This document shows, in pieces, positions 42,706 to 51,770 of a stretch of 64,000 nt of DNA. The notes below the pieces were generated by a model. The model saw only the letters and a list, made by a program, of their open reading frames with translations. It was not told the origin of the DNA and did not search any database. This DNA is from Phocoenobacter atlanticus. Lineage in GTDB: Bacteria; Pseudomonadota; Gammaproteobacteria; Enterobacterales; Pasteurellaceae. The stretch is taken from NCBI RefSeq assembly GCF_030764225.1, contig NZ_JASAXH010000003.1; one strand, written 5' to 3'. A program made the translations under genes and the position numbers. Every line of letters begins with the position of its first letter. The stretch's first letter is position 1.

Positions 42706-43392
42706 ATGAACTATAAACAACTTATTGAACAAACTAAGCACGAACTTTTTTCAGGCTGGAAGCCTTTTGAAGTTATTTGGTTGGGGTTATTTTTATTAGC
42801 ACAAATCATTGCTTTTATTCTTCAACCAGATACTTTACTAGGAATGATTGCGGGAATTTCAGGAATTATCTGCGTTGTTTTTGTTGGTAAAGGTAAAATC
42901 AGTAACTATTTCTTTGGTTTAATTTTTGCTTATAGTTATTTTTATGTTTCTCTAGGTAATAATTATCTTGGAGAGATGAATACGACATTATATGTATATA
43001 TCCCAGCTCAATTTATTGGCTACTTTCTTTGGAAAGAGAATATGCAAAATAACCAAGGTGGTGATGAAACAGTTATTGCTAAAGCATTAGACTTAAAAGG
43101 TTGGACTATTCTCGTTACCAGTGTTGCAGTAGGTTCATTATGTTTTATTAGTGCATTAAAATATTTTGGTGGAAGTGCTGCAGGATTAGATGGTGTAACC
43201 ACTATTTTAGTTGTTGCAGCTCAACTATTAATGGTCTTACGCTACCGTGAACAATGGGCATTATGGATTATTATCAATATTCTTAGTATCATCTTATGGG
43301 TAGATACTGCAGCAATGTACTTAATGTATGGTGCTTATTTACTGAATTCATTATACGGTTACTACAACTGGACAAAATTACAAAAAAATTAA
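42706..43392 (+). CDS. pnuC: Nicotinamide riboside/mononucleotide transporter PnuC
   Basis: Inner-membrane transporter for nicotinamide riboside, 228 residues with about seven helices. PnuC landmarks: the SGWKPFEVIWLGLF start, GIICVVFVGKGKISNYFFGL and the Trp-rich end EQWALWIIINILSIILW. It is the key permease for NAD (V-factor) salvage in Pasteurellaceae. It begins 43 bases after yfgM with its own AGAGGA ribosome site. Membrane-protein identity is clear. Confidence 0.93.
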   Translation: MNYKQLIEQTKHELFSGWKPFEVIWLGLFLLAQIIAFILQPDTLLGMIAGISGIICVVFVGKGKISNYFFGLIFAYSYFYVSLGNNYLGEMNTTLYVYIPAQFIGYFLWKENMQNNQGGDETVIAKALDLKGWTILVTSVAVGSLCFISALKYFGGSAAGLDGVTTILVVAAQLLMVLRYREQWALWIIINILSIILWVDTAAMYLMYGAYLLNSLYGYYNWTKLQKN

Positions 43393-43405
43393 TTATTTTA
43401 AAAGA

Positions 43406-43458
43406 TAGCGGTAAGATGTTGCTCAAAATTTGCAAAAAATCAATCACATCTAACCGCT
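43406..43458. repeat. Uptake-sequence palindrome carrying the folP stop codon
   Basis: The minus-strand arm is TAGCGGTTAGATGT, whose TAG is the folP stop. The plus-strand arm is TAGCGGTAAGATGT. They pair over 14 positions with one mismatch. Both have TAGCGGT, not AAGCGGT. The AAAATTTGCAAAAA core lies between. It separates convergent pnuC and folP. Confidence 0.68.
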
Positions 43459-44302
43459 ACTTAACTTCATTCATTGCATTCCAAATTTTTAACGCATCCG
43501 CAGTTTCTTTCACATCGTGAACTCGTATAATTTTAGCTCCATTTTGGACGCATAATAATGCTCCTGCGACACTCCCGATTAAGCGATCTTCAACGGGTTT
43601 ATCTAACACCGCACCAATCATTGATTTGCGAGAAAGCCCAGCAAGAATAGGGTAGCCAGATTCGGCGAAAATGTTTAAATGTTTTAAGAGTTGATAATTG
43701 TGTTCGACCGTTTTTCCAAAACCAAAACCGACATCTAAAATAATACGTTCCTGCGGAATACCTGAAATTAAACACGCAAAGGCTCGTTTGTTTAAGAATG
43801 TCGCCACTTCATCAACCACATCATCGTAATCAGGGTTTTGTTGCATTGTTTGAGGCGTGCCTTGCATATGCATTAAGCATACAGGCAAGCCTAATTCGGC
43901 GGCGGTATCCAACGCATTCGGTAGGGTTAAGGCACGAATATCGTTGATAATATCCATTCCGACTTTGGCGGACTCTTTCATCACTTCGGCTTTTGATGTA
44001 TCCACTGAAATTAAACAATCAAAGCGTGAGCGAACCGCCTCAACCAGAGGAACGACACGTTCTAGCTCTTGCTGTTCGCTAATAATTTCAGCGTTAGGGC
44101 GAGTTGATTCACCTCCGATATCAATAATATCCGCTCCGTCATTAAGCATTTTTTCTACTTGAAAAAGAGCTTTATCTAACGAGAAAAAACGTCCACTATC
44201 CGAGAATGAATCAGGGGTAAAATTTAAAATCCCCATAATATTTGGCTTGGTTAAATCTAATAAGCGGTCACATTTTTGGTAATTTTTGTAACTAATTTTC
44301 AT
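43457..44302 (-). CDS. folP: Dihydropteroate synthase
   Basis: Folate-pathway enzyme and sulfonamide target, 281 residues. Signatures: IMGILNFTPDSFSDSGRF, the loop GADIIDIGGESTRPNA, VSVDTSKAEVMKES, VCLMHMQGTPQTMQ, DVGFGFGKTVEHNYQLL and GLSRKSMIGAVL. It overlaps rluC by 11 bases. Its stop codon is part of an uptake-sequence palindrome. Local sequence looks richer in GC than the neighbouring pnuC and hisS. Confidence 0.96.
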   Translation of the reverse strand: MKISYKNYQKCDRLLDLTKPNIMGILNFTPDSFSDSGRFFSLDKALFQVEKMLNDGADIIDIGGESTRPNAEIISEQQELERVVPLVEAVRSRFDCLISVDTSKAEVMKESAKVGMDIINDIRALTLPNALDTAAELGLPVCLMHMQGTPQTMQQNPDYDDVVDEVATFLNKRAFACLISGIPQERIILDVGFGFGKTVEHNYQLLKHLNIFAESGYPILAGLSRKSMIGAVLDKPVEDRLIGSVAGALLCVQNGAKIIRVHDVKETADALKIWNAMNEVK

Positions 44303-45251
44303 CTCTTAGCCTTTTTAAAATTGCTTTTAAGTTGCTATCCAGTGGGGCGGTAATGACCATTTCTTCTTCGGTTCTTGGGTGTGTAAAACGAATCGAATAC
44401 GCGTGTAAAAACAGACGGTTTAGCCCAAAACTTTTCATTTTTTGATCAAATTCTGCGTCGCCATATTTACTGTCTAAGGCGATTGGGTGTCCTGCATATT
44501 GAGTATGCACACGGATTTGGTGGGTGCGTCCTGTTACTGGCGAGGCTTTCACTAAGGTCGCACTTTGATAGCGTTCTTCAATGCTAAAACGGGTGTCGGA
44601 CGGTTTGCCGTCTTCACTCACTCGCACAATACGTTCGCCACTGGCTAATTCGTTCTTTTTCAAAGGGGCTTTAACGGCTTTCACGTGGGATTGCCACTGC
44701 CCACGCACTAAGGCAAGATAGTCTTTTTTTACGGTTTTAATGCGTAACTGCTCGTGTAAATTGCGTAACGCAGAGCGTTTTTTGGCAACTAACAAAATCC
44801 CTGATGTATCACGGTCAATACGGTGTACTAATTCTAAAAAGCGAGCTTCTGGGCGTAATGCACGCAACGCTTCAATTAGCCCAAAACTCAATCCACTGCC
44901 ACCGTGAACCGCAATGCCTGAAGGTTTATTTACTACAATTAACACTTCATCTTCATATAAAATATGGCTTTCTAATTCCGCCACTTTATTGAGTTTGGTG
45001 GAAATCGGAGCAGTGTTTTTCTCAGATACACGAACTGGCGGAATTCGCACAATATCGCCACCTTGTAGCTTATATTCAGGTTTGATACGCCCTTTGTTTA
45101 TGCGTACTTCGCCTTTACGAACGATACGATAAATTAAACTTTTCGGCACGCCTTTGAGCTTTGCGAGTAAGAAATTATCAATTCGTTGCCCACTTTCATC
45201 ATCACTAATGGTTACAAATTGCACTTTGGCACTGATTACTTTTTCTGTCAT
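44292..45251 (-). CDS. rluC: 23S rRNA pseudouridine synthase RluC
   Basis: A 319-residue RluA-family enzyme making pseudouridine at 955/2504/2580 in 23S rRNA by E. coli numbering. An N-terminal S4 domain at about 18-75 (QRIDNFLLAKLKGVPKSLIY) is followed by the catalytic domain with the active-site Asp in LELVHRIDRDTSGILLVAKK and GRTHQIRVH. It precedes folP with an 11-base overlap. Confidence 0.95.
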   Translation of the reverse strand: MTEKVISAKVQFVTISDDESGQRIDNFLLAKLKGVPKSLIYRIVRKGEVRINKGRIKPEYKLQGGDIVRIPPVRVSEKNTAPISTKLNKVAELESHILYEDEVLIVVNKPSGIAVHGGSGLSFGLIEALRALRPEARFLELVHRIDRDTSGILLVAKKRSALRNLHEQLRIKTVKKDYLALVRGQWQSHVKAVKAPLKKNELASGERIVRVSEDGKPSDTRFSIEERYQSATLVKASPVTGRTHQIRVHTQYAGHPIALDSKYGDAEFDQKMKSFGLNRLFLHAYSIRFTHPRTEEEMVITAPLDSNLKAILKRLRDEN

Positions 45252-45268
45252 TTTTATTCCAAATTATG

Positions 45269-45901
45269 TTATTTTTTTAATGTATAAGCCTGATCTTTAT
45301 GAGTTGGCTGCTGTGGAAAAGCAAGTTCTAAAATATTTCCTCTTACAAATTCTTTAAGATGTTTTCCTAATGCAGAATGACTCATTCCTAATAATGTTGC
45401 TAATGCATTTTTAGATACATATTGATCTTTACATAAAGCACAAACATACACTTTAACTTGTTCAGGCGGTTTCTTTTTCTTATTATAAAAATCACAAGAT
45501 ATAATACTTTCTAACTGAGCTTTGAAAAGATTATCTAGGTAGCATATTTCATCAATAACTCGTTGATTTCCAAATTTAATTCTACCATAACGGTCTCTAT
45601 TTACTATATTTTTACCAATATTAGCTTGTGCCTTAGCTTGTGCCTTAGCTTGTGCCTTAGCCTTAGAATTAAAATGGCTTAATGCAATAGTTTCAGATGT
45701 ATAGATTTGAGTAATATCAATATCTTTTGCCCAAGGTAGGAGGTAAAATTTATTCTTCTGCTCTCCTTTACCTAAAATAAATCCTTTTCTTATTAATTCT
45801 GAAAGAGCCAAAGTAATTTGTCTTCCTGTAGCTATTGCACCGAGCTGTGATGATAAAACTTTATGATTGATCCAGCCATTATTTTTTACTGCAATAATCA
45901 A
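45269..45901 (-). CDS. Winged-helix protein, probably the 3' remnant of a larger gene
   Basis: A 210-residue reading frame. The N-terminal part (INHKVLSSQLGAIATG) and C-terminal part (YVSKNALATLLGMSHSALGK, then LELAFPQQPTHKDQAYTLK) look like winged-helix DNA-binding domains. The end strongly recalls the C-termini of AlbA_2/RecG-like ATP-binding and Fic-type proteins (pattern L-Y-P-x-x-P-x-H-x-x-Q-A-Y). Between them is an (Ala-Lys-Ala-Gln)3 tract from a DNA tandem repeat. The only start is a TTG without a ribosome site, and the frame stays open upstream with protein-like sequence to about 45949, suggesting 5' truncation. Confidence 0.5.
   Translation of the reverse strand: MIIAVKNNGWINHKVLSSQLGAIATGRQITLALSELIRKGFILGKGEQKNKFYLLPWAKDIDITQIYTSETIALSHFNSKAKAQAKAQAKAQANIGKNIVNRDRYGRIKFGNQRVIDEICYLDNLFKAQLESIISCDFYNKKKKPPEQVKVYVCALCKDQYVSKNALATLLGMSHSALGKHLKEFVRGNILELAFPQQPTHKDQAYTLKK
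45621..45660. repeat. 12-base tandem repeat inside the winged-helix gene
   Basis: TTAGCTTGTGCC is repeated three times exactly, then TTAG. The unit is a multiple of three, so copy-number change would alter the length of the Ala-Lys-Ala-Gln tract and not the frame. Confidence 0.85.
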
Positions 45902-46096
45902 AATATTTTTGTGTAATGATTTTTCATCAATATATTTCTTACCAAATTTGCAGATTTACCAAAAAATCTAACCGCTTAAAAATTTTAATCTATCATACTT
46001 ATTTCAACTAACAATTCAGATGATTATAAACTAGAAATGAATTTACTGAAATCAGAAAAATAAACTAATTTCAGTAAATTAAAGGGGGAGAAACGT

Positions 46097-46705
46097 TTAC
46101 TCTTTTGTAAAACCTGATTCTACATTTTCCATATTCGGTAATTGGTGAGCAATACCTTTATGGCAGTCGATACAGGTTTTGTTTTCTTCAATCGCCATTT
46201 TGTGCATTTTGGCTGCAACAGTTTTTTGCTCTGTAAAATCCATATCATCAAAATTGTGACAGCTACGACAAGCAGCGGAATCATTGGCTTTCATTCTTGC
46301 CCATTCACGCTCTGCCATTTCTAAACGTGCTGCTTCAAATTTTTCTTTGGTATCCACTTTGCCTGTAAAGTGTGCATAAACTTCTTTGGCTGCTTCTAGT
46401 TTACGTTTCCATTTAGGGAAAAATTTATGTGGTACGTGGCAATCCGAACAAATTGCTTTCACACCTGCGTGGTTCATATAATGCGATGATTGACGATACT
46501 CTGGTACAACATCATTCATATGACAACTTGAACAAAATTCTTCGGTGTTAGTGTGTTCTAATGCAGTATTAAATCCACCCCAAAATAAAATTCCGACAAT
46601 AAAGGAAAGCGTGATTAACACACCCACAGCGATACGACTTGGCGAACGAAACCACCGCCAAAAACGGACAATAAAATTCGGTTTTTTCTGTTTGTTTTCT
46701 GTCAT
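46097..46705 (-). CDS. napC: Cytochrome c-type quinol dehydrogenase NapC
   Basis: Membrane-anchored tetraheme cytochrome that passes electrons from quinol to NapAB, 202 residues. One N-terminal helix (about 20-42, VGVLITLSFIVGILFWGGF) and four heme motifs: CSSCH, CSDCH, CRSCH and CIDCH. It is the last gene of napDAGHBC. The NapC/NirT family call is certain. Confidence 0.96.
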   Translation of the reverse strand: MTENKQKKPNFIVRFWRWFRSPSRIAVGVLITLSFIVGILFWGGFNTALEHTNTEEFCSSCHMNDVVPEYRQSSHYMNHAGVKAICSDCHVPHKFFPKWKRKLEAAKEVYAHFTGKVDTKEKFEAARLEMAEREWARMKANDSAACRSCHNFDDMDFTEQKTVAAKMHKMAIEENKTCIDCHKGIAHQLPNMENVESGFTKE

Positions 46706-46716
46706 TTTCTTAACCC

Positions 46717-47145
46717 TTATTTCCCAAATCCTGGCATTGGTTCAAAATCATTTGGCACAATGCTATCCACATCGGCTTGTGTCACGTGGCATTGTAAACA
46801 GAAATAACGACGTGGCGACGTTCCACCTACGATATTACCATCACGATCCGTAAAGTGAGTTGGGCTAATACGTGTCGCACCTGTTACTCGTGCATTTTTA
46901 GGGCTATGACAACTTAAACACTGGTTGTTGTTTTTGGTTACTTGATAACCTTTCACACTATGTGGAATCACAGGTGGTTGATTCACATAGTTTAATGGTG
47001 GTAATTCTATTTCCTTAGGTGGATTATGAAACGCAGGCGTTACATTTTCTGGCGATTCATCAATGTTATTTCCCACTGCAAATACATTACTTGATAAAGT
47101 TGTTGCACCTAAAAGTGCGGTTAAAATCAATAAATACTTTTTCAT
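46717..47145 (-). CDS. napB: Nitrate reductase cytochrome c subunit NapB
   Basis: Periplasmic diheme electron donor to NapA. The ATG at 47145 (142 residues) has a GGGGGAG ribosome site at good distance; a GTG three codons earlier is possible. Signal MKKYLLILTALLGATTLSS, cleaved near VFA. Two heme motifs, CLSCH and CLQCH, with distal His residues in VIPHSVKGY and ISPTHFTD. The ribosome site lies in the end of napH. Confidence 0.95.
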   Translation of the reverse strand: MKKYLLILTALLGATTLSSNVFAVGNNIDESPENVTPAFHNPPKEIELPPLNYVNQPPVIPHSVKGYQVTKNNNQCLSCHSPKNARVTGATRISPTHFTDRDGNIVGGTSPRRYFCLQCHVTQADVDSIVPNDFEPMPGFGK

Positions 47146-47150
47146 TGTTA

Positions 47151-48011
47151 TCACTCCCCCGAATTAAATCGATGACTAAATTTAAAAACTTTCTCTGCAC
47201 AGACGTCAATGCAACGTCCGCAACTAATACAATCTTTTGAAAGCACAATCAGGCTTTCCTCTTTTTTACCGTGTAATGGCGAACGTAATACTTGTGGCTC
47301 AGGACAAACGTTGTAGCAATCCATACAGTTATCACATTTTGTTCGATCAATCACTTTAATACGTAATAGACTTTTTGCACCAATCAGCCCATAAGTTGCC
47401 CCAATCGGACATAAATGCCCACACCAGCCGTGTTCTACGATGAATAAATCAAACAGAAAAATCGCAAGAATTAACCAAATCGTCGCCCCAAAACCATAAA
47501 TTAAGGCTCGTCCTAAGGCTGCAACAGGGTTGATCCATTCCCACAATAATAAGCCACTGGTGGCACTACCCACTAAGATAATCACCAATAAACCATAACG
47601 TAGGTTTCTTGATAATTTAGCACTTTGACGAATGCCTAATTTACGACGTAACCAAGCGGCACAATCGGTAACCACATTCAACGGACATACCCAACCACAA
47701 AAAACTTTACTGCCTAACAATCCATATAGAATTACAATAATTGCAACACCTAATAATGAAGTTGCAGTTGGTAAATAACCTGTCGCTAAACTCTCCATTG
47801 TTATTAATGGATCACCCAATGGAATAACATCAAATAATAAACTACTGGAATAATTTCCTTTTAAAATCCATACACCCAAATAAGGACCCGATAAAAACAT
47901 TGCTAAAACAGATAACTGTGTGATACGTCGCCAGAACAAAAAGCGATTTGCATACCACCAGCCAAGTTTTTCCCTTGCTTCTCTGCCTGCGTATTTAGGA
48001 CAATTTGCCAT
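47151..48011 (-). CDS. napH: Quinol dehydrogenase membrane component NapH
   Basis: Inner-membrane iron-sulfur protein, 286 residues with four helices. Conserved: FLFWRRITQLSVLAMFLSGP, the CGWVCPLNVVTD and CGHLCPIGATYG loops, and two C-terminal 4Fe-4S motifs (CDNCMDCYNVCPEP; CISCGRCIDVCAEKV). Partner of NapG in routing ubiquinol electrons to nitrate reductase. Its start shares one base with the napG stop. Confidence 0.95.
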   Translation of the reverse strand: MANCPKYAGREAREKLGWWYANRFLFWRRITQLSVLAMFLSGPYLGVWILKGNYSSSLLFDVIPLGDPLITMESLATGYLPTATSLLGVAIIVILYGLLGSKVFCGWVCPLNVVTDCAAWLRRKLGIRQSAKLSRNLRYGLLVIILVGSATSGLLLWEWINPVAALGRALIYGFGATIWLILAIFLFDLFIVEHGWCGHLCPIGATYGLIGAKSLLRIKVIDRTKCDNCMDCYNVCPEPQVLRSPLHGKKEESLIVLSKDCISCGRCIDVCAEKVFKFSHRFNSGE

Positions 48012-48766
48012 TACAAACCATCCTTAAATCCACGAATGGGAAAGCTAATAATATCTTTAGGAGCAATCGAGTGCCCTGCTTTTTCTTTCTCTTGCCACCC
48101 AAAACGATAATGTTCGCCCAGCATTCCTTTAGCGAGATCATTAGGTAGTACCTTGATCGCTGCCTCTTCCAATACACACGCCTGTTCACACTTGCCACAC
48201 CCTGTACAAAAATCAGAATGTACCGTTGGAATAAACATCGCGTGCTTGTCAGAACGCGGATTTCGTTGCTCTTCTAAGGTTATCGCCTCATCAATCAGTG
48301 GACAAACTCGATAACAGACATCACAACGTAGCCCTTGCCAATTCAAGCAAGTTTCGTGATCAAGTAACACCGCCAACCCCATTTTTGCTTTGTTGATGTC
48401 CGTTGCTTTGGCATCTAATGCACCTGTTGGGCAAGCCTTCGCACAAGGAATATCCACGCACATTTCACAAGGTTTATTACGTGCTACAAAATAAGGTGTC
48501 CCTGCTTCTTTTGATGAAACGAGGCTTGCCAGATTTAACATATCATAAGGGCAGGCTTGCACACATTGTCCACAACGAATGCAAGCTGCTGAAAACTCTT
48601 GTTCATCAAGCAAGGCAAAAGGTGGACGTAATGCAACACCTTTTCTTGCCATCACTTGTTTTTGCTGTAAACCTAACAGCAAGCCGACACCAATCAGCCC
48701 ACCCGCAGTGCGAGTGGCATTTTTTAAGAACTTACGGCGTTCTGGTGTCACAAGATTTTTCTTCAT
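48011..48766 (-). CDS. napG: Ferredoxin-type protein NapG
   Basis: Periplasmic iron-sulfur protein exported by Tat, 251 residues from the ATG at 48766 (an upstream TTG would add five residues). Tat signal ERRKFLKNATRTAGGLIGVG. Four 4Fe-4S motifs: CIRCGQCVQACPYDM, CEMCVDIPCAKACPTG, CDVCYRVCPL and CTGCGKCEQACV. It works with NapH. The 60-base gap to napA contains an uptake sequence. Confidence 0.95.
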   Translation of the reverse strand: MKKNLVTPERRKFLKNATRTAGGLIGVGLLLGLQQKQVMARKGVALRPPFALLDEQEFSAACIRCGQCVQACPYDMLNLASLVSSKEAGTPYFVARNKPCEMCVDIPCAKACPTGALDAKATDINKAKMGLAVLLDHETCLNWQGLRCDVCYRVCPLIDEAITLEEQRNPRSDKHAMFIPTVHSDFCTGCGKCEQACVLEEAAIKVLPNDLAKGMLGEHYRFGWQEKEKAGHSIAPKDIISFPIRGFKDGL

Positions 48767-48842
48767 TTGATACAAATCCAACCTTAATCATTTTGTTGCT
48801 TATAAGCGGTTATTTTTTATGAACTTTTTGCAAAAATTTCTA

Positions 48843-51326
48843 TTACGCTTTAACCACTTTCACGGCACATTTCTTAAAGTCGGTTTCTTTTGAAATCGGA
48901 TCTGTCGCATCTAATGTTAATTTATTAGTGAGCTGTCCTGCATCAAAGAAGGTTGTAAATACCAAACCTACTGGCACTTTATTACGTCCACGAGTATCAA
49001 TATGAGAAATCATTTCCCCACGAGGTGAAATTAATTTTACTTTATCGCCATGACGTAACCCACGTTTTTTGGCATCATCAGGATGCATCCAAACTAAGTT
49101 ATTTGGGAATGAACGGTGTAATTCAGGCACACGACGCGTCATTGTACCTGTATGCCAATGTTCAAGCACACGACCTGTTGATAACCATAAATCATATTCT
49201 TCATTTGGTTTTTCCGCTGGCTCTTCATAAGGTACGGCTAAAATCACAGCACGACCATCAGGTTTACCATAGAAATGAATGCCTTGACCTTCTTTTACAT
49301 AAGGATCTGAACCTTCACGGTAACGCCATAAGGTTTCTTTGCCGTCCACCACTGGCCAACGTAAACCACGTGTTTTGTGATAATCGTCAAAGTTTGCTAA
49401 ATCGTGTCCGTGTCCACGCCCAAAACGAGCATATTCTTCAAATAGCCCTTTTTGAATGTAGAAACCAAAATCATAGGCTTCATCATTTAAACGACCGTCT
49501 AATTCTTCATTTTTATACTGATCAACATTGCCATTTTTATACAACACTTCATATAAGGTTTTGCCTTTATATTCAGGGTTTGCCGCTAAAATTTCTGCTG
49601 GCCACATTTCATCGGTGATGAAATATTTTGCAAACTCCACAATTTGCCATAAGTCAGATTTTGATTGACCAGGTCCTTTCACTTGCTGACGCCAGAATTG
49701 TGTACGACGTTCTGCGTTACCATACGCCCCTTCTTTTTCTACCCACATTGATGTTGGTAAAATTAAGTCTGCTGCCAAAGCAGAAACTGTTGGATAAGGG
49801 TCTGAAACTACGATAAAGTTTTCAGGATCACGCCAACCTGGATAACGCTCTTGGCTGATATTTGGACCTGCTTGCATATTGTTGTTACACATTACCCAAA
49901 GCACATTCATTTTTTTATCTTTTAATGCACGATCCTGAGCAACTGCGTGATAACCTTTCACTGGCGAAACCACTCCCGCTGGTACTTTCCAAATTTTCTC
50001 TGCAATTTCACGATGTTTAGGGTTCATTACCACCATATCTGCGGGTAAACGGTGTGCAAAAGTACCTACTTCACGTGCTGTTCCACAGGCTGACGGTTGC
50101 CCTGTTAATGAGAAAGGTCCACAACCTGGTTGTGAAATTTTTCCTGTTAATAAATGCACGTTGTACATTAAATGGTTTACCCAAACGCCACGTGTATGTT
50201 GGTTAAAGCCCATTGTCCAGAAAGAAACAATTTTCTTGTTTGGGTCAGCATAAAGTTTCGCTAATTTTTCTAATTGATCTTTTGGCACACCTGAAATTTC
50301 ATGGGCTTTTTCAAGGGTATAAGGTGCAACAGATTTTTTATATTCTTCAAAATCACTGTCAAACATTTTGCCCGCAGTTTTATTATTTGCTGCTTTTTGC
50401 TCTAAGGCGTGATCAGGGCGTAAACCATAGCCAATGTCTGTTTGTCCACGTTTAAAATTCGTGTGTTTTTCAATAAAATCGTGGTTGATTGCATCGTTTT
50501 CAATTAAGTAATTCGCAATATAGTTTAAGATTGCTAAATCACTTTGTGGGTGCATTAAAATACCTAAATCCGCTAATTCAAATGAACGGTGTTCAAAGGT
50601 TGAAAGCACATTTACGGTTACCGTTTCAGGATTTGCTAAACGGCGATCTGAAATACGAGACCATAAAATTGGGTGCATTTCTGCCATATTTGAACCCCAA
50701 AGCACGAATGCGTCAGCGTGTTCAATATCATCATAACAGCCCATTGGCTCATCAATTCCAAAGGTACGCATAAAAGCAACCGCTGCTGATGCCATACAGT
50801 GACGTGCATTTGGATCGATATTATTTGATCTAAAACCCGCTTTAAATAATTTATTTTTTGCGTAGCCTTCAAAAATGGTTGATTGCCCAGAGGTAAACAT
50901 ACCTACCGCATTTTTACCATTTTTTTTCATTGCAGATTTAAATTTTTCTGCCATTGTTTTGAAAGCAAAATCCCAAGTTACAGGGGCAAAATCACCGTTT
51001 TTGTCGTACTTACCATTGCTCATACGTAACATTGGCTCAGTTAAACGGTCTTTTCCGTACATAATTTTTGGTAAGAAATAGCCTTTGATACAGTTCAAAC
51101 CACGGTTTACTTCTGCATCAGGATCGCCTTGTGACGCAACCACCCGACCATTTTTTGTTCCCACTAAAACGGCACAACCTGTACCACAAAAACGGCATAC
51201 TGCTTTATCCCATTTAATAGTAGTATCTGAAGCCTCAACATTTGTCACAGGAATGGTTAATCCTGCGGCAGTTGCTGCGGCTAATGCAGCATTACTTTTC
51301 ATAAAATCTCTACGACTTAAATTCAT
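48843..51326 (-). CDS. napA: Periplasmic nitrate reductase catalytic subunit NapA
   Basis: Molybdopterin-guanine-dinucleotide enzyme reducing nitrate to nitrite, 827 residues from the ATG at 51326, which has a GTGGGGA ribosome site; a GTG five codons earlier is less likely. Tat signal LSRRDFMKSNAALAAATAA; 4Fe-4S ligands in CRFCGTGCAVLVGTKNGRV, with the molybdenum-ligand Cys in NARHCMASAAVAFMRTFG. Partner of NapB; matured by NapD, which is encoded just upstream. Confidence 0.97.
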   Translation of the reverse strand: MNLSRRDFMKSNAALAAATAAGLTIPVTNVEASDTTIKWDKAVCRFCGTGCAVLVGTKNGRVVASQGDPDAEVNRGLNCIKGYFLPKIMYGKDRLTEPMLRMSNGKYDKNGDFAPVTWDFAFKTMAEKFKSAMKKNGKNAVGMFTSGQSTIFEGYAKNKLFKAGFRSNNIDPNARHCMASAAVAFMRTFGIDEPMGCYDDIEHADAFVLWGSNMAEMHPILWSRISDRRLANPETVTVNVLSTFEHRSFELADLGILMHPQSDLAILNYIANYLIENDAINHDFIEKHTNFKRGQTDIGYGLRPDHALEQKAANNKTAGKMFDSDFEEYKKSVAPYTLEKAHEISGVPKDQLEKLAKLYADPNKKIVSFWTMGFNQHTRGVWVNHLMYNVHLLTGKISQPGCGPFSLTGQPSACGTAREVGTFAHRLPADMVVMNPKHREIAEKIWKVPAGVVSPVKGYHAVAQDRALKDKKMNVLWVMCNNNMQAGPNISQERYPGWRDPENFIVVSDPYPTVSALAADLILPTSMWVEKEGAYGNAERRTQFWRQQVKGPGQSKSDLWQIVEFAKYFITDEMWPAEILAANPEYKGKTLYEVLYKNGNVDQYKNEELDGRLNDEAYDFGFYIQKGLFEEYARFGRGHGHDLANFDDYHKTRGLRWPVVDGKETLWRYREGSDPYVKEGQGIHFYGKPDGRAVILAVPYEEPAEKPNEEYDLWLSTGRVLEHWHTGTMTRRVPELHRSFPNNLVWMHPDDAKKRGLRHGDKVKLISPRGEMISHIDTRGRNKVPVGLVFTTFFDAGQLTNKLTLDATDPISKETDFKKCAVKVVKA

Positions 51327-51361
51327 AGCGTCCCCACTCACTTTATTTATTTTTTAAAATA

Positions 51362-51619
51362 TTACAGATCATCATCTTGCTGATGATAAACCAAAGATAC
51401 GGCTATCACTCCCTCGATATTACGCGCATTTTCCATATTTTCGAGTAATTCTCGTTGATCCTGTGATTGCATTACAACCACAATCTTTCCTTTTTCTTTA
51501 TCAACAGCTGGTATTTCAGTATTGGCAACGTTCAAAAGTATTTCCTTAACTGTTGCTACATTTTCAGGTCTAGTTTGTACTACCAAACCACAAACGTGCC
51601 ATTCTTGAGAGTTTTTCAT
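51362..51619 (-). CDS. napD: NapA maturation chaperone NapD
   Basis: Small cytosolic chaperone that binds the NapA Tat signal, 85 residues. The EWHVCGLVVQTRPENVATV start and GKIVVVMQSQDQRELLENM middle fit the family. It is the first gene of the operon here; napF, which precedes napD in several relatives, is absent. Confidence 0.92.
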   Translation of the reverse strand: MKNSQEWHVCGLVVQTRPENVATVKEILLNVANTEIPAVDKEKGKIVVVMQSQDQRELLENMENARNIEGVIAVSLVYHQQDDDL

Positions 51620-51756
51620 TAAAGGTTACCTATTCATTCATCATTTTAATAATCTGAATTTGTATATCAAAAAAACAACACTGATATATTTAATATACTA
51701 ATAACTTAGATACTACCTTGTTTCATTATATAAAAAATGAATTTCATCATTATTCT

Positions 51757-51770
51757 TTGTTCTAAATCAA
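51757..51770. promoter_or_regulatory. FNR-like site upstream of napD
   Basis: TTGTTCTAAATCAA matches TTGAT-N4-ATCAA with one mismatch. It is about 138 bases from the napD start within the 363-base napD-fdhD gap (51620-51982), which otherwise holds only the fdhD terminator and AT-rich DNA. FNR control of nap is known in relatives. Confidence 0.5.

Noticed and set aside
45621..45660. CRISPR-like or phase-variable repeat
   Set aside because: The 12-base unit has no spacers and is a multiple of three, inside a reading frame; copy-number change would not switch the frame.
50489..50773. Several plus-strand frames opposite napA, and minus-strand frames opposite fdxG
   Set aside because: They lie entirely inside strongly conserved genes on the other strand and have no recognisable protein features.
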